Positions 25,872 through 33,626 of a DNA stretch of 64,000 nucleotides are shown piece by piece. The stretch comes from SAR86 cluster bacterium SAR86B. Lineage in GTDB: Bacteria > Pseudomonadota > Gammaproteobacteria > Magnimaribacterales > D2472. The DNA is taken from NCBI GenBank assembly GCA_905182885.1, contig CAJJCW010000003.1:1-64000 (forward strand), read 5' to 3'. A program made the position numbers and the translations under genes. Position 1 is the stretch's first letter; the number at the start of each line of letters is the position of its first letter. The notes beneath the pieces are model-generated. The model ran no database searches, was not told where the DNA came from, and worked only from the letters and a program-made list of their open reading frames with translations.

Positions 25872-27275
25872 CTAATTAATAGTAATGGACGTTATTAACC
25901 TTCCGCCATTTCTAATAATATGGAAAGCTACTTTATTTCCTGAGGAAAACTGCTCTAAAGCATTATTAAAAGAATCAATATCAACAATCTCATATTTCTT
26001 TCCTTTGTGCTGAATCATTGTAATAACATCGCCTCGGGCCACCTTCCCAGATGCAGGCGAACCTGGATTGATTCTGGATACAATAACGCCATCTGGCAGT
26101 TTAACCATAGCTGGATTATCTCTATCAATCTCAGCAACTTTAAGACCGACAGGATCTAACGAGCTCTGAGATTTTGCAGGAATAAAAGATTCTTTGTTTA
26201 CAGGAAGTTCTCCGAGAATAAACTTTAATTCAATCTCATCACCATCTCTTATTACTTTTGCAAGAGCTTTAGTACCTGGCCTCATTTGTCCAACTACATG
26301 AGGCAAGTTGGTGCTGAACTTAATTTCTTTTCTATCAAACTCAATTATTACGTCACCGGGAATAAGTCCTGCGAGATCTGCTGATTCTCCCTCTTCTACA
26401 TCATTAATAAGTGCGCCATAAGGCTTTTTCATTCCAAGAGCATCAGCTAAATCGCTGTCAACTTCACTCATTCTTACTCCAAGGTAACCCCTTGAAACTT
26501 CACCGTTATCAATAATTTGATCAGCCACATCAATTGCAACATTGATTGGTATAGCAAAAGCTAACCCCTGATAGCCACCACTTCTTGAATATATCTGGGA
26601 GTTAATTCCAATGACATTCCCATCTAAATCAAACAAAGGTCCTCCTGAATTTCCAGGATTAATAGCAACATCAGTCTGCAAGAATGGAACATAGTTACCT
26701 ATATTATTATTTTGGATACTTCTTCCCTTAGCACTTACTATCCCAGCAGTAACAGAGAAATCGAAACTAAATGGTGATCCTATGGCAACTACCCAATCAC
26801 CAACTTTTAACTCATCACTATCTCCAACTCTTACTACCGGAAGATTATCTCCATCAACTTTAAGGACAGCTAAATCTGATAGCTGATCAACACCAATAAT
26901 TTCTGCAACATACTCTCTTCTATCAGAAAGCGAAACAATAACCTCAGTAGCATCTTCAACAACATGGTAATTAGTTAGAATATAATTATTCTTAAGAATA
27001 AAACCTGATCCATAAGATACTGCCTCTCTTTTTCTTTGAGGAGCTTCTCTATATTGCCTTGGTATACCAAACCTCTCTAACATTTCATCTGGAATCCCGC
27101 CGTAATTATTTGACTGTCTTTGGGCGACTTCTCTTGTTGAGGTTATGTTGACAACCGCCGGAGCTGAGCTCTCAACCAGATCAGATATATTTCCAGGCAA
27201 TGCTAATAGCAAAGGGTTTATAGATAATAGTGATATAAATAAAACTATGTTCATTTGTAGGGTTTTGTATTTCAT
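25872..27275 (-). CDS. Periplasmic serine protease, DegP/HtrA (MucD) family
   Basis: Envelope quality-control protease of 467 residues. The signal peptide covers 1-25 (n-region MKYKTLQ, hydrophobic core to LLLALPGN). Catalytic triad: His in YILTNYHVVEDA, Asp in QLSDLAVLKVDG and Ser in TDVAINPGNSGGPLFD. A loop rich in Gln/Arg (REVAQRQSNNYGG) lies before it. Two PDZ domains follow (RGYLGVRMSEVDSDLADAL; VIVSRINPGSPASGKVARGD). The gene is immediately downstream of rpoE-rseA, so it is probably both a sigma-E target and an envelope-stress effector. ATG 27254 is an alternative start. Confidence 0.94.
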   Translation of the reverse strand: MKYKTLQMNIVLFISLLSINPLLLALPGNISDLVESSAPAVVNITSTREVAQRQSNNYGGIPDEMLERFGIPRQYREAPQRKREAVSYGSGFILKNNYILTNYHVVEDATEVIVSLSDRREYVAEIIGVDQLSDLAVLKVDGDNLPVVRVGDSDELKVGDWVVAIGSPFSFDFSVTAGIVSAKGRSIQNNNIGNYVPFLQTDVAINPGNSGGPLFDLDGNVIGINSQIYSRSGGYQGLAFAIPINVAIDVADQIIDNGEVSRGYLGVRMSEVDSDLADALGMKKPYGALINDVEEGESADLAGLIPGDVIIEFDRKEIKFSTNLPHVVGQMRPGTKALAKVIRDGDEIELKFILGELPVNKESFIPAKSQSSLDPVGLKVAEIDRDNPAMVKLPDGVIVSRINPGSPASGKVARGDVITMIQHKGKKYEIVDIDSFNNALEQFSSGNKVAFHIIRNGGRLITSITIN

Positions 27276-27287
27276 AATGTTTATTTG

Positions 27288-27977
27288 TTATTGATCGATT
27301 ACTTGGGCAATTTTAATTGCAGATTCTGAATTCAGATTACCATATAAAGTTAGCACCCTTCCATCTGCCAAGGGAACTAAGTAAATCATTTTATTTCCAT
27401 GCTTCCAGTACCGAACCTTATTAATACCTAGATTCTTTTTCTCTAGACGCAATCTAAAGCTTTCATTTCCCTTGATGTATTGACTGCTAGTTTGGCCGTT
27501 AATATTAAACCCAACATTTCGTAAGTCAATGTCTGAATTATTACTGCTCATGAACTCTGGGTTATTTATAACCTTGAGAACATGATCCACTAAATTCTCT
27601 TGTGAAAGACTAGCAATATCTTTGGCTTCTTTGCTATTGATAGCCAGGCTTAATCTATTAGCAGCCTCGTTATCAGGTCCTAGTCTTGAAAAATTAATTG
27701 TATCAAAATTTACAAAAACAATTGTAAGCAAGACTGATGCAGCCGCAGTAATACCATTTGAAAGCCAAAAATTAGGATTAAGTCTATTTTTAGACTTAAT
27801 TGGCTGGATATTTCCTTCGTTTATATTTAATGCTGAACTCATCAAGGCATAGTTAGATAATTTTTTTTGAAGGCTTTTGTCTGAAGAAAGAGTATCTAGA
27901 ACCGAATTAATTTCTGACTCATCCAGCTCCCCGTCATAAAGTGCGGATAGCTTCTCGTTAATATCATTATTTTTCAT
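27288..27977 (-). CDS. rseA: Anti-sigma-E factor RseA
   Basis: Single-pass membrane anti-sigma factor of 229 residues. The N-terminal cytoplasmic domain has EKLSALYDGELDESEINSVL, the sigma-binding signature of RseA. One hydrophobic helix (NGITAAASVLLTIVFVNF) lies near residues 85-105, and a periplasmic domain follows. I chose ATG 27977, with AGGA before it, over a TTG/ATG further upstream. The start overlaps the rpoE stop by 11 bases. No rseB follows; the HtrA gene is next. The periplasmic part ends DGRVLTLYGNLNSESA. Confidence 0.8.
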   Translation of the reverse strand: MKNNDINEKLSALYDGELDESEINSVLDTLSSDKSLQKKLSNYALMSSALNINEGNIQPIKSKNRLNPNFWLSNGITAAASVLLTIVFVNFDTINFSRLGPDNEAANRLSLAINSKEAKDIASLSQENLVDHVLKVINNPEFMSSNNSDIDLRNVGFNINGQTSSQYIKGNESFRLRLEKKNLGINKVRYWKHGNKMIYLVPLADGRVLTLYGNLNSESAIKIAQVIDQ

Positions 27978-28542
27978 TTGTGGATTCCTGTGACATAAAT
28001 TCAAGTACGCTTTCGCGTGCTCTGAAAATTCTGGACCTTACAGTCCCTATTGGTGTATCTGTAATCAACGAAATTTCTTCGTAACTCAGCCCATCGGATT
28101 CCCTTAAAGTAAATGCCGTCCTCAAATTTTCTGGCAAGCTATTGATAAAAGATCTAACGTTATTTAATGACTGGCTATGCATAAGATCAGTTTCAGGGTT
28201 TGCGTGTGACGCAAAGTCCATTTCAATGGCATCTGAAGATATATTTATCTTATCTTTTTTATAATTTGAGCTAACCACATGATTTTTAGCAAGATTAATA
28301 GCTATTCTATAGACCCATGTAAAGAAAGCACTATCACCTCTAAAAGAATCAATCTTCTTCCAGACCTTGATAAAGGTTTGCTGAGCTAAGTCTTCTGAAT
28401 CTTCTTTTGATTTTGTAAAAGCAAATAAAGACGCATACACTCTTGGATAATATTTTGTCATCAAGAAATTAAACGCTCCTGTATCTCCCTTCTGAGCTCT
28501 ATGTATTAACAAAGAATCTTCATCAAGGTTATTTTTTTTCAT
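27967..28542 (-). CDS. rpoE: RNA polymerase sigma-E factor (RpoE/AlgU)
   Basis: ECF sigma factor for envelope stress, about 191 residues. Region 2 has FNFLMTKYYPRVYASLF and SEDLAQQTFIKVWKKIDSFR with AFFTWVYRIAINLAKN; region 4 has LPENLRTAFTLRESDGLSYE and ISLITDTPIGTVRSRIFRAR. ATG 28542 has AAGGAA nine bases upstream and is preferred to a TTG seven codons earlier (28563). It heads rpoE-rseA-htrA, downstream of sdhE. Confidence 0.95.
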   Translation of the reverse strand: MKKNNLDEDSLLIHRAQKGDTGAFNFLMTKYYPRVYASLFAFTKSKEDSEDLAQQTFIKVWKKIDSFRGDSAFFTWVYRIAINLAKNHVVSSNYKKDKINISSDAIEMDFASHANPETDLMHSQSLNNVRSFINSLPENLRTAFTLRESDGLSYEEISLITDTPIGTVRSRIFRARESVLEFMSQESTNEK

Positions 28543-28580
28543 TAATTTGTATTCCTTGCTCAATAAGACAACTTAATCTA

Positions 28581-28838
28581 TTAAAAGTTTCCTTGTTTTG
28601 TAAATTTTTTTAAATGCTTATCAATGAATATTTCATGAGAATCATTACTTAAAGAAACTCCTTTGAAGATATAATCAAATAGCTTCTGATCATCGTAGTC
28701 CAGAATACTATCAAAAACATTAACTCCTTTTTCGTCCATATCCAGCAAGTCGCCACTGGCAAACTCTCTTAACAGAAGGTCAATTTCACGCATTCCTCGT
28801 CTACATTTCCAGTGTATTCTGTTTATTTCTTGATTCAT
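28581..28838 (-). CDS. sdhE: FAD assembly factor SdhE
   Basis: Small chaperone of 85 residues that promotes covalent attachment of FAD to the succinate dehydrogenase flavoprotein. The diagnostic RIHWKCRRGMREIDLLL at residues 7-23 includes the conserved R-G-x-x-E. The remainder is the usual five-helix bundle (FDSILDYDDQKLFDYIFKG). In E. coli it lies next to ygfZ; here ygfZ (28936) is divergent, so the neighbourhood is kept. Confidence 0.9.
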   Translation of the reverse strand: MNQEINRIHWKCRRGMREIDLLLREFASGDLLDMDEKGVNVFDSILDYDDQKLFDYIFKGVSLSNDSHEIFIDKHLKKFTKQGNF

Positions 28839-28935
28839 TGGTTAGAATAAATTAATTGGTAACTCATTTTACAAGAAAATCGACATACAAAATAAATTAA
28901 TATCATTTGGCTCGCTTTATTTAGATACCTTAAAG

Positions 28936-29661
28936 GTGATAAATATCGAAGGTGATGAAGATAAAGTAGAAAAATTTCTTCAAGGTCAAGTTACATCTGA
29001 TGTTGACTGTGTATCTAGCGGCATTATGCAGCTTTCATCGATATGCAATCAAAAAGGCTTGGTGATGGCTGGATTCATACTGGCAAAGGAAGGTTTAAAA
29101 TTTAAAGTTATTATTGCCAGCGAGCTTAGTAATGTTTTTGTAGAAGAGTTATCGCCCTTCGCAAAATTTTTTGGTGTTACTTTTAAAGAAACTGATGAGC
29201 ATGTCAAAGTTAGTATTTTGAAAAGCAATGAAAGTTTTTTATTTATAAAAAATAATTATTTTGGTCTTTCGGCACAGATAACTGCAACAAGGGAGCATAT
29301 TGAGCAGCCTTTGCTGATAGAAGATTGGAAAGTTGCCAATGCAGTTCTGAAGAATTACTACCTATCAGCTGAAGATATTGGAAAATATAGACCTCTGGAG
29401 ATTTTCTATGATCAACTAAGGGTTTCATTTGATAAAGGGTGTTACAGAGGTCAAGAAATTGTAGCAAGGATGAAATATCTTGGTGTTGATCGAAGAAGAT
29501 TTTCTGCAGTTATATCTCTAGAAAGTTATGAAATTAGCTCTAATATAAAATTAGTCTCTTCTGAAATATTTTACAAGGGCTATAAGATTTTTAATTGCTC
29601 GATAAAGAGAGATAGTTTAGAAATGATTAAAAATGATCCTTTAGTAGAATTAGTTTTGTAG
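28936..29661 (+). CDS. ygfZ: Folate-binding protein YgfZ (Fe-S cluster maintenance)
   Basis: Tetrahydrofolate-dependent protein that helps repair or assemble certain Fe-S enzymes; 241 residues from GTG 28936. The signature KGCYRGQEIVARMKYLG with the conserved Cys is present, and the N-terminal GQVTSDV matches the family. The open frame extends upstream to 28846 (ISFGSLYLDTLKV precedes the GTG) with YgfZ-like sequence but no ATG, GTG or TTG start, so the true start is uncertain. Shorter than E. coli YgfZ (326). Divergent from sdhE. Confidence 0.85.
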   Translation: MINIEGDEDKVEKFLQGQVTSDVDCVSSGIMQLSSICNQKGLVMAGFILAKEGLKFKVIIASELSNVFVEELSPFAKFFGVTFKETDEHVKVSILKSNESFLFIKNNYFGLSAQITATREHIEQPLLIEDWKVANAVLKNYYLSAEDIGKYRPLEIFYDQLRVSFDKGCYRGQEIVARMKYLGVDRRRFSAVISLESYEISSNIKLVSSEIFYKGYKIFNCSIKRDSLEMIKNDPLVELVL

Positions 29662-29665
29662 TTAG

Positions 29666-30343
29666 CTACCAAATTACAGGTGCTATATTTTTGGCAGCTA
29701 GTAATTTATTTGTTTTTGAAAAATGTCTACAACCAAAAAAACCTCTATATGCAGATAATGGTGATGGATGAGGAGCAGTTAGAACATGATTAACTTTTTC
29801 ATCTATTAGGTTTCTTTTAGAAATAGCATGAGCTCCCCACAAAAGAAAAATGACATCTCCCTTCAAATTAATAGAACTTATTACAGAATTTATTAACTTA
29901 TCCCAGCCGATTTCTGCATGAGAGCCTGGCCTTGATTGCACAACAGAAAGTGCTGAATTGAGAAGAAGGACACCTTGATAAGCCCATGATTTTAAGTCCC
30001 CAGAAGAGCAATCTAAACTACCTAAATCAGACTCTATTTCTTTATAAATATTTCTAAGCGATGCGGGTATTTTTTTGCCGCTATTAACCGAAAAGGCAAG
30101 ACCATTTGCAACACCTTCTTGATGGTAAGGATCTTGCCCAAAAAGAACAACTTTAGTACTCTCAAAGGAGCACATTTTAAATGCATTAAACATGTCAGCG
30201 TCAGATGGAAATACACGGATATCAGCGACTCTATCTTCAATAATATGCTCCAATGGCTTTAATAAATCATCAAGACTAATTGACTTTCTTAGCTCTATTA
30301 GCCAGTTACTGGGGAGATCTATTTTGATATCTTTATTGCTCAT
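29666..30343 (-). CDS. ung: Uracil-DNA glycosylase
   Basis: Family 1 UDG of 225 residues that removes uracil from DNA. Water-activating motif GQDPYHQEGVANGLAFS (Asp 71), uracil-binding LLLNSALSV, and the Leu intercalation loop APHPSPLSAYRGFFG with the catalytic His near 193. Start ATG 30343. The upstream 317-bp gap contains a cluster of DnaA boxes. Confidence 0.97.
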   Translation of the reverse strand: MSNKDIKIDLPSNWLIELRKSISLDDLLKPLEHIIEDRVADIRVFPSDADMFNAFKMCSFESTKVVLFGQDPYHQEGVANGLAFSVNSGKKIPASLRNIYKEIESDLGSLDCSSGDLKSWAYQGVLLLNSALSVVQSRPGSHAEIGWDKLINSVISSINLKGDVIFLLWGAHAISKRNLIDEKVNHVLTAPHPSPLSAYRGFFGCRHFSKTNKLLAAKNIAPVIW

Positions 30344-30358
30344 ATTACTTACTAAATC

Positions 30359-30393
30359 TTATCCACAATTTCTGTGGATAAAGTTATGGATAA
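30359..30393. promoter_or_regulatory. DnaA-box cluster with a perfect inverted pair
   Basis: TTATCCACA at 30359-30367 and its perfect inverse TGTGGATAA at 30373-30381 face each other across five bases. A third site, TATGGATAA (30385-30393), differs from the box by one base. The rest of the 317-bp gap (30394-30660) is very AT-rich, has one GATC at 30443-30446 and no open frame or RNA gene that I can support. The arrangement recalls DARS-type DnaA-binding sites, or autoregulated promoters. Confidence 0.65.
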
Positions 30394-30660
30394 CTTTATT
30401 TATAACAGTTCAAACACTTACTAATAAAGGGTTCCTCGGAGTTGATCAAAATTTATACAATTATTAATAAAAATACCGCAAATCAGTATTTTACACTTAT
30501 TTTGAAAAAATTTAGATATTCATGCTTAAAAAATGTCTTAGCCCTTGATACTATAAATAATATCTGTTGACAAGTATTTATTAATATAAAAGTTGTAAAC
30601 ATTAAAACTAAACATAAGTTCTTTTATTTAAGACCATTTTTCAGTGGTTTAAGTTTAGAT

Positions 30661-31836
30661 TTACCCGCAAAGCCTAACGCTTAAAACATGATCAATTTTT
30701 CGAATATCATCAATAAGCTGGTCTGATGGCTTGTCCTCTAAGTCTATTAAATTAATAGCAATAGTGTCTCTGCTTTTATTAGTCATATCTGTAATATTTA
30801 AGTTTGAAGAGGCTATCTGATCAGCTATTCTTCCAATCATTCCTGGCTCATTTTTATTGATAATAACTAGTCTATTTTCTGTTGCTCGTCCAAGCTTTAT
30901 TGATGGGAAATTAACTGAGTTTATTATCACTCCATTCTTTAAAAAATTTGCCACTTGATTAGCAGCCATTACAGCACAATTAACCTCTGCTTCCTTAGTG
31001 CTTGCTCCTAGGTGAGGAAGTAAAATAACATCATTAAAATCAGAAGACCTATCAACTAATTCTGGTGTTGGAAAGTCTGTAACAAAAGTGCTGATTTGCT
31101 TGGAATTTAAGGCTTCAATAATATCTGCGTTGTTGACAATGCCACCTCTTGATAGATTAATAAGCCTAGCTCCTTTTTTAAAATGCCTTAGCATATCTTT
31201 AGAAATTAAGTCTTTAGTTGCCTCAATAAGAGGTACGTGAAGTGATATATAGTCTGAGTTAGCCAGTAAAAACTCTAAAGACTCTGCCTTTTCAACGTCT
31301 TGAGGTAATCTCCAAGCTGCATCTACCGATATATGAGGGTCGTAACCTATAATTTTCATACCCATAACTTCTGCAGTTTGAGCTAGAAGAGAACCGATGG
31401 CTCCTAGACCTACAATGCCTAATGTCTTACCTTTTAACTCACTACCTTTAAATATTTTCTTTTGAGCCTCCATTGACTTATTAAGCTCTGCAGTTTCTTG
31501 TCCTGAAAGGGTTTTTGAATAAGCGTTACCTTCAATAATTCCTCTTGAGGATAAAAGCATTCCGCAAACAACTAGCTCCTTTACAGCATTTGCATTAGCT
31601 CCAGGAGTATTAAAAACAACAATTCCCTTGCTGGTGGCATCTTGAACTGGGACATTATTTGTTCCCGCGCCAGCTCTACCTATGCATTTTAAAGAATTAT
31701 TAAGATCTGCATCTGAAAGAACCTGACTTCTAATAAGAAGAGCATCTGGATTGATTTCATCAACTCGAAGTTCGTTATTTTGTAATATGTTGATGCCGTC
31801 ATCAGCAATGTTATTGAAAATTTTGTATGTGTACAT
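30661..31836 (-). CDS. serA: D-3-phosphoglycerate dehydrogenase
   Basis: First step of serine synthesis: 3-phosphoglycerate to 3-phosphohydroxypyruvate with NAD; 391 residues. Substrate domain has CIGRAGAGTNNVPV; the nucleotide site is GKTLGIVGLGAIGSLLAQ; catalytic Arg in NLSRGGIVNN, Glu near TPELVDRS, and His in LLPHLGASTKEAE. A C-terminal ACT domain (about 318-391, RLVIINKNEPGMIGRIAD) may sense serine. It lacks the intervening domain of long SerA forms. Alone in its transcription unit, or with glpK upstream (63-bp gap). Confidence 0.93.
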   Translation of the reverse strand: MYTYKIFNNIADDGINILQNNELRVDEINPDALLIRSQVLSDADLNNSLKCIGRAGAGTNNVPVQDATSKGIVVFNTPGANANAVKELVVCGMLLSSRGIIEGNAYSKTLSGQETAELNKSMEAQKKIFKGSELKGKTLGIVGLGAIGSLLAQTAEVMGMKIIGYDPHISVDAAWRLPQDVEKAESLEFLLANSDYISLHVPLIEATKDLISKDMLRHFKKGARLINLSRGGIVNNADIIEALNSKQISTFVTDFPTPELVDRSSDFNDVILLPHLGASTKEAEVNCAVMAANQVANFLKNGVIINSVNFPSIKLGRATENRLVIINKNEPGMIGRIADQIASSNLNITDMTNKSRDTIAINLIDLEDKPSDQLIDDIRKIDHVLSVRLCG

Positions 31837-31899
31837 TTTGAAGTGGTTGCTTTAAGAACTCACGCATTATATATAAAAAAATTACCTAGGAGATATTAA

Positions 31900-33351
31900 T
31901 TATCCTATTGAACTTTCAATATAGGTCTTCCATGATAAATAGTCGCTTCCATAAGCATCTTTTAATTTCAAGCTAGGAGTTATTTTCTTGCCATGTTTAA
32001 TACTAATGTCCGATAAGTTCATTCCAAACCCCACTTGAGAAACTATACAGGCACCTAACGCCGTAGATTCTGCATTATTCGGTTTAAGTATTTCCTTTTG
32101 AAGAACATCAGAAAGAACTTGGCAGAAAGTTTCATTGGAAGTCATCCCACCATCTACCAATAAGCTATTTATAGAAATATCATATCCTTCAAGAATATTA
32201 GTTATGTCTTTAGTCTGGTAGCAGATTGATTTGAAAGCTGCTGTCACCATATCTTCAATAGAAGAATTTTGAGTTATTCCATAAAAACCGGCTCTAACAT
32301 CTGAATTCCAGTAAGGAGCAGCAAGGCCATTAAAAGCAGGAAGAAAATGAACATTATTAGAGCCACCCTCTGGATTGAGAAAAGCTTCGCTCTGTTTTGC
32401 CGACTCAAAAAACTTCATTTTATCCCTAAGCCATTGAATCGTAGTTCCACATGAGTAAATGCTTCCCTCAAGTGCGTAGGCCACTTCATCATTCATTTTA
32501 TAGCCTACAGTTGTTAGAAGACCTTCGTTAGTTTTTATTATTTCATTCTTAGTATTCACCATAAGAAAACATCCAGTCCCATATGTTGATTTCATACTCC
32601 CAGACTCAAAACACCCCTGTCCAACCAAAGCAGCTTGTTGGTCGCCTATGACCCCAGTAATAGCAATCTCCTTTTCATTTTGCACAAGCGTTCCAAAATT
32701 TGAATCACATGATCTCACTTCTGGCATCATTGATACTGGTATATCAAAGAGCTCTAATAGATCTTTATCCCATTCCATAGTATTAATATTAAAAAGCATT
32801 GTTCTTGAGGCATTGGTGACATCTGTTAGATGATTTTTTTCTTTGGAAAGATTGAATAAAAGAAATGAGTCAACTGTTCCAAAAAGTAAATTGCCACCTT
32901 CTGCCTCTTGCCTGGCATTTGGAACATTGTCGAGAATCCATTTAATTTTAGTTGCTGAAAAATAAGGATCCAAAACCAATCCGGTTTTGTCCTTGATCAT
33001 AGTTTCATGATTAAGGTTTTTTAATTCTTCGCATAATTTATTTGTTCTTCTGTCTTGCCATATTATTGCTGGATATATTGACTTGCCGGTTAGTTTTGAC
33101 CAGATAATAGTTGTCTCTCTTTGGTTTGTTATGCCGCATGAAGAAATAACCCCGTCATAATTATTCAAAACATTAGTAATTGTTTCTTGAACGGTATCAA
33201 GAATAAGACATGGATCAGCCTCAACCCAGCCGTTGTTCGGGTGAGTTAATTGATATTCTTTTTGAGATTCAGTAACAACTTCAAGCTCTGAATTAAAAAC
33301 AATTGCCCTAGAGCTAGTCGTACCTTGGTCTATAGCTAAAAAACTATTCAT
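31900..33351 (-). CDS. glpK: Glycerol kinase
   Basis: Phosphorylates glycerol to glycerol 3-phosphate using ATP; FGGY family, 483 residues. N-terminal phosphate motif AIDQGTTSSRAIVF, substrate-binding TNQRETTIIW, WQDRRT, and the ATP site VDGGMTSNETFCQVLSD. I choose ATG 33351, preceded by AAGGGGAGAA, over a frame extended ten codons upstream. The leader GGGGAGAA is the exact complement of TTCTCCCC in the loop of the candidate sRNA at 14059-14131. No glycerol transporter gene is nearby. Confidence 0.96.
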   Translation of the reverse strand: MNSFLAIDQGTTSSRAIVFNSELEVVTESQKEYQLTHPNNGWVEADPCLILDTVQETITNVLNNYDGVISSCGITNQRETTIIWSKLTGKSIYPAIIWQDRRTNKLCEELKNLNHETMIKDKTGLVLDPYFSATKIKWILDNVPNARQEAEGGNLLFGTVDSFLLFNLSKEKNHLTDVTNASRTMLFNINTMEWDKDLLELFDIPVSMMPEVRSCDSNFGTLVQNEKEIAITGVIGDQQAALVGQGCFESGSMKSTYGTGCFLMVNTKNEIIKTNEGLLTTVGYKMNDEVAYALEGSIYSCGTTIQWLRDKMKFFESAKQSEAFLNPEGGSNNVHFLPAFNGLAAPYWNSDVRAGFYGITQNSSIEDMVTAAFKSICYQTKDITNILEGYDISINSLLVDGGMTSNETFCQVLSDVLQKEILKPNNAESTALGACIVSQVGFGMNLSDISIKHGKKITPSLKLKDAYGSDYLSWKTYIESSIG

Positions 33352-33371
33352 AATTTCTCCCCTTTTAATAA

Positions 33372-33380
33372 TTATCCACA
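33372..33380 (+). promoter_or_regulatory. DnaA box upstream of nrdA (distal)
   Basis: Perfect TTATCCACA. With the second perfect box at 33484-33492 it flanks the NrdR-like sites in the glpK-nrdA gap. E. coli nrdAB is known to be controlled by DnaA boxes. Confidence 0.65.
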
Positions 33381-33421
33381 ATTTATCAACCGATTACCAA
33401 CAGCAATAAAACACCTTTATA

Positions 33422-33467
33422 TACACTATATAGACATAAAAGATGAAATTGTCACAATATATAGTGT
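33422..33467 (+). promoter_or_regulatory. Tandem NrdR boxes in the nrdA leader
   Basis: Two 16-base palindrome-like sites, TACACTATATAGACAT (33422-33437) and TCACAATATATAGTGT (33452-33467), resemble the ACACAATATATTGTGT-type NrdR box. Their centres are 30 bases apart, about three helical turns, as NrdR requires. They cover AT-rich TATA stretches that could serve as -10 elements. The 275-bp gap also holds the two DnaA boxes and no credible gene. Confidence 0.7.
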
Positions 33468-33483
33468 TTTTTTACTTGCTTCT

Positions 33484-33492
33484 TTATCCACA
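33484..33492 (+). promoter_or_regulatory. DnaA box upstream of nrdA (proximal)
   Basis: Perfect TTATCCACA in the same orientation as the box at 33372, located 17 bases after the second NrdR-like site. Confidence 0.65.
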
Positions 33493-33626
33493 ACTAGTAA
33501 TATTAGATGGTAGAGGAAAAAGTGTAAATATAATTGAAATCAAAAAGAACTTATTACAAAAAAGCTTTAAATACTCAAATGAGTCAATTAATTTATGTGT
33601 AAAAATAGGGAATAGAAAAAAATAAA

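Noticed and set aside
30344-30660. Replication origin
   Set aside because: Only two perfect DnaA boxes, no AT-rich 13-mers I can define, and no dnaA, dnaN or gidA nearby. Kept only as a DnaA-binding cluster.
33443-33625. Small plus-strand frame of 60 codons before nrdA
   Set aside because: It has no ribosome site, overlaps the NrdR-like and DnaA sites and codes for no recognisable protein.
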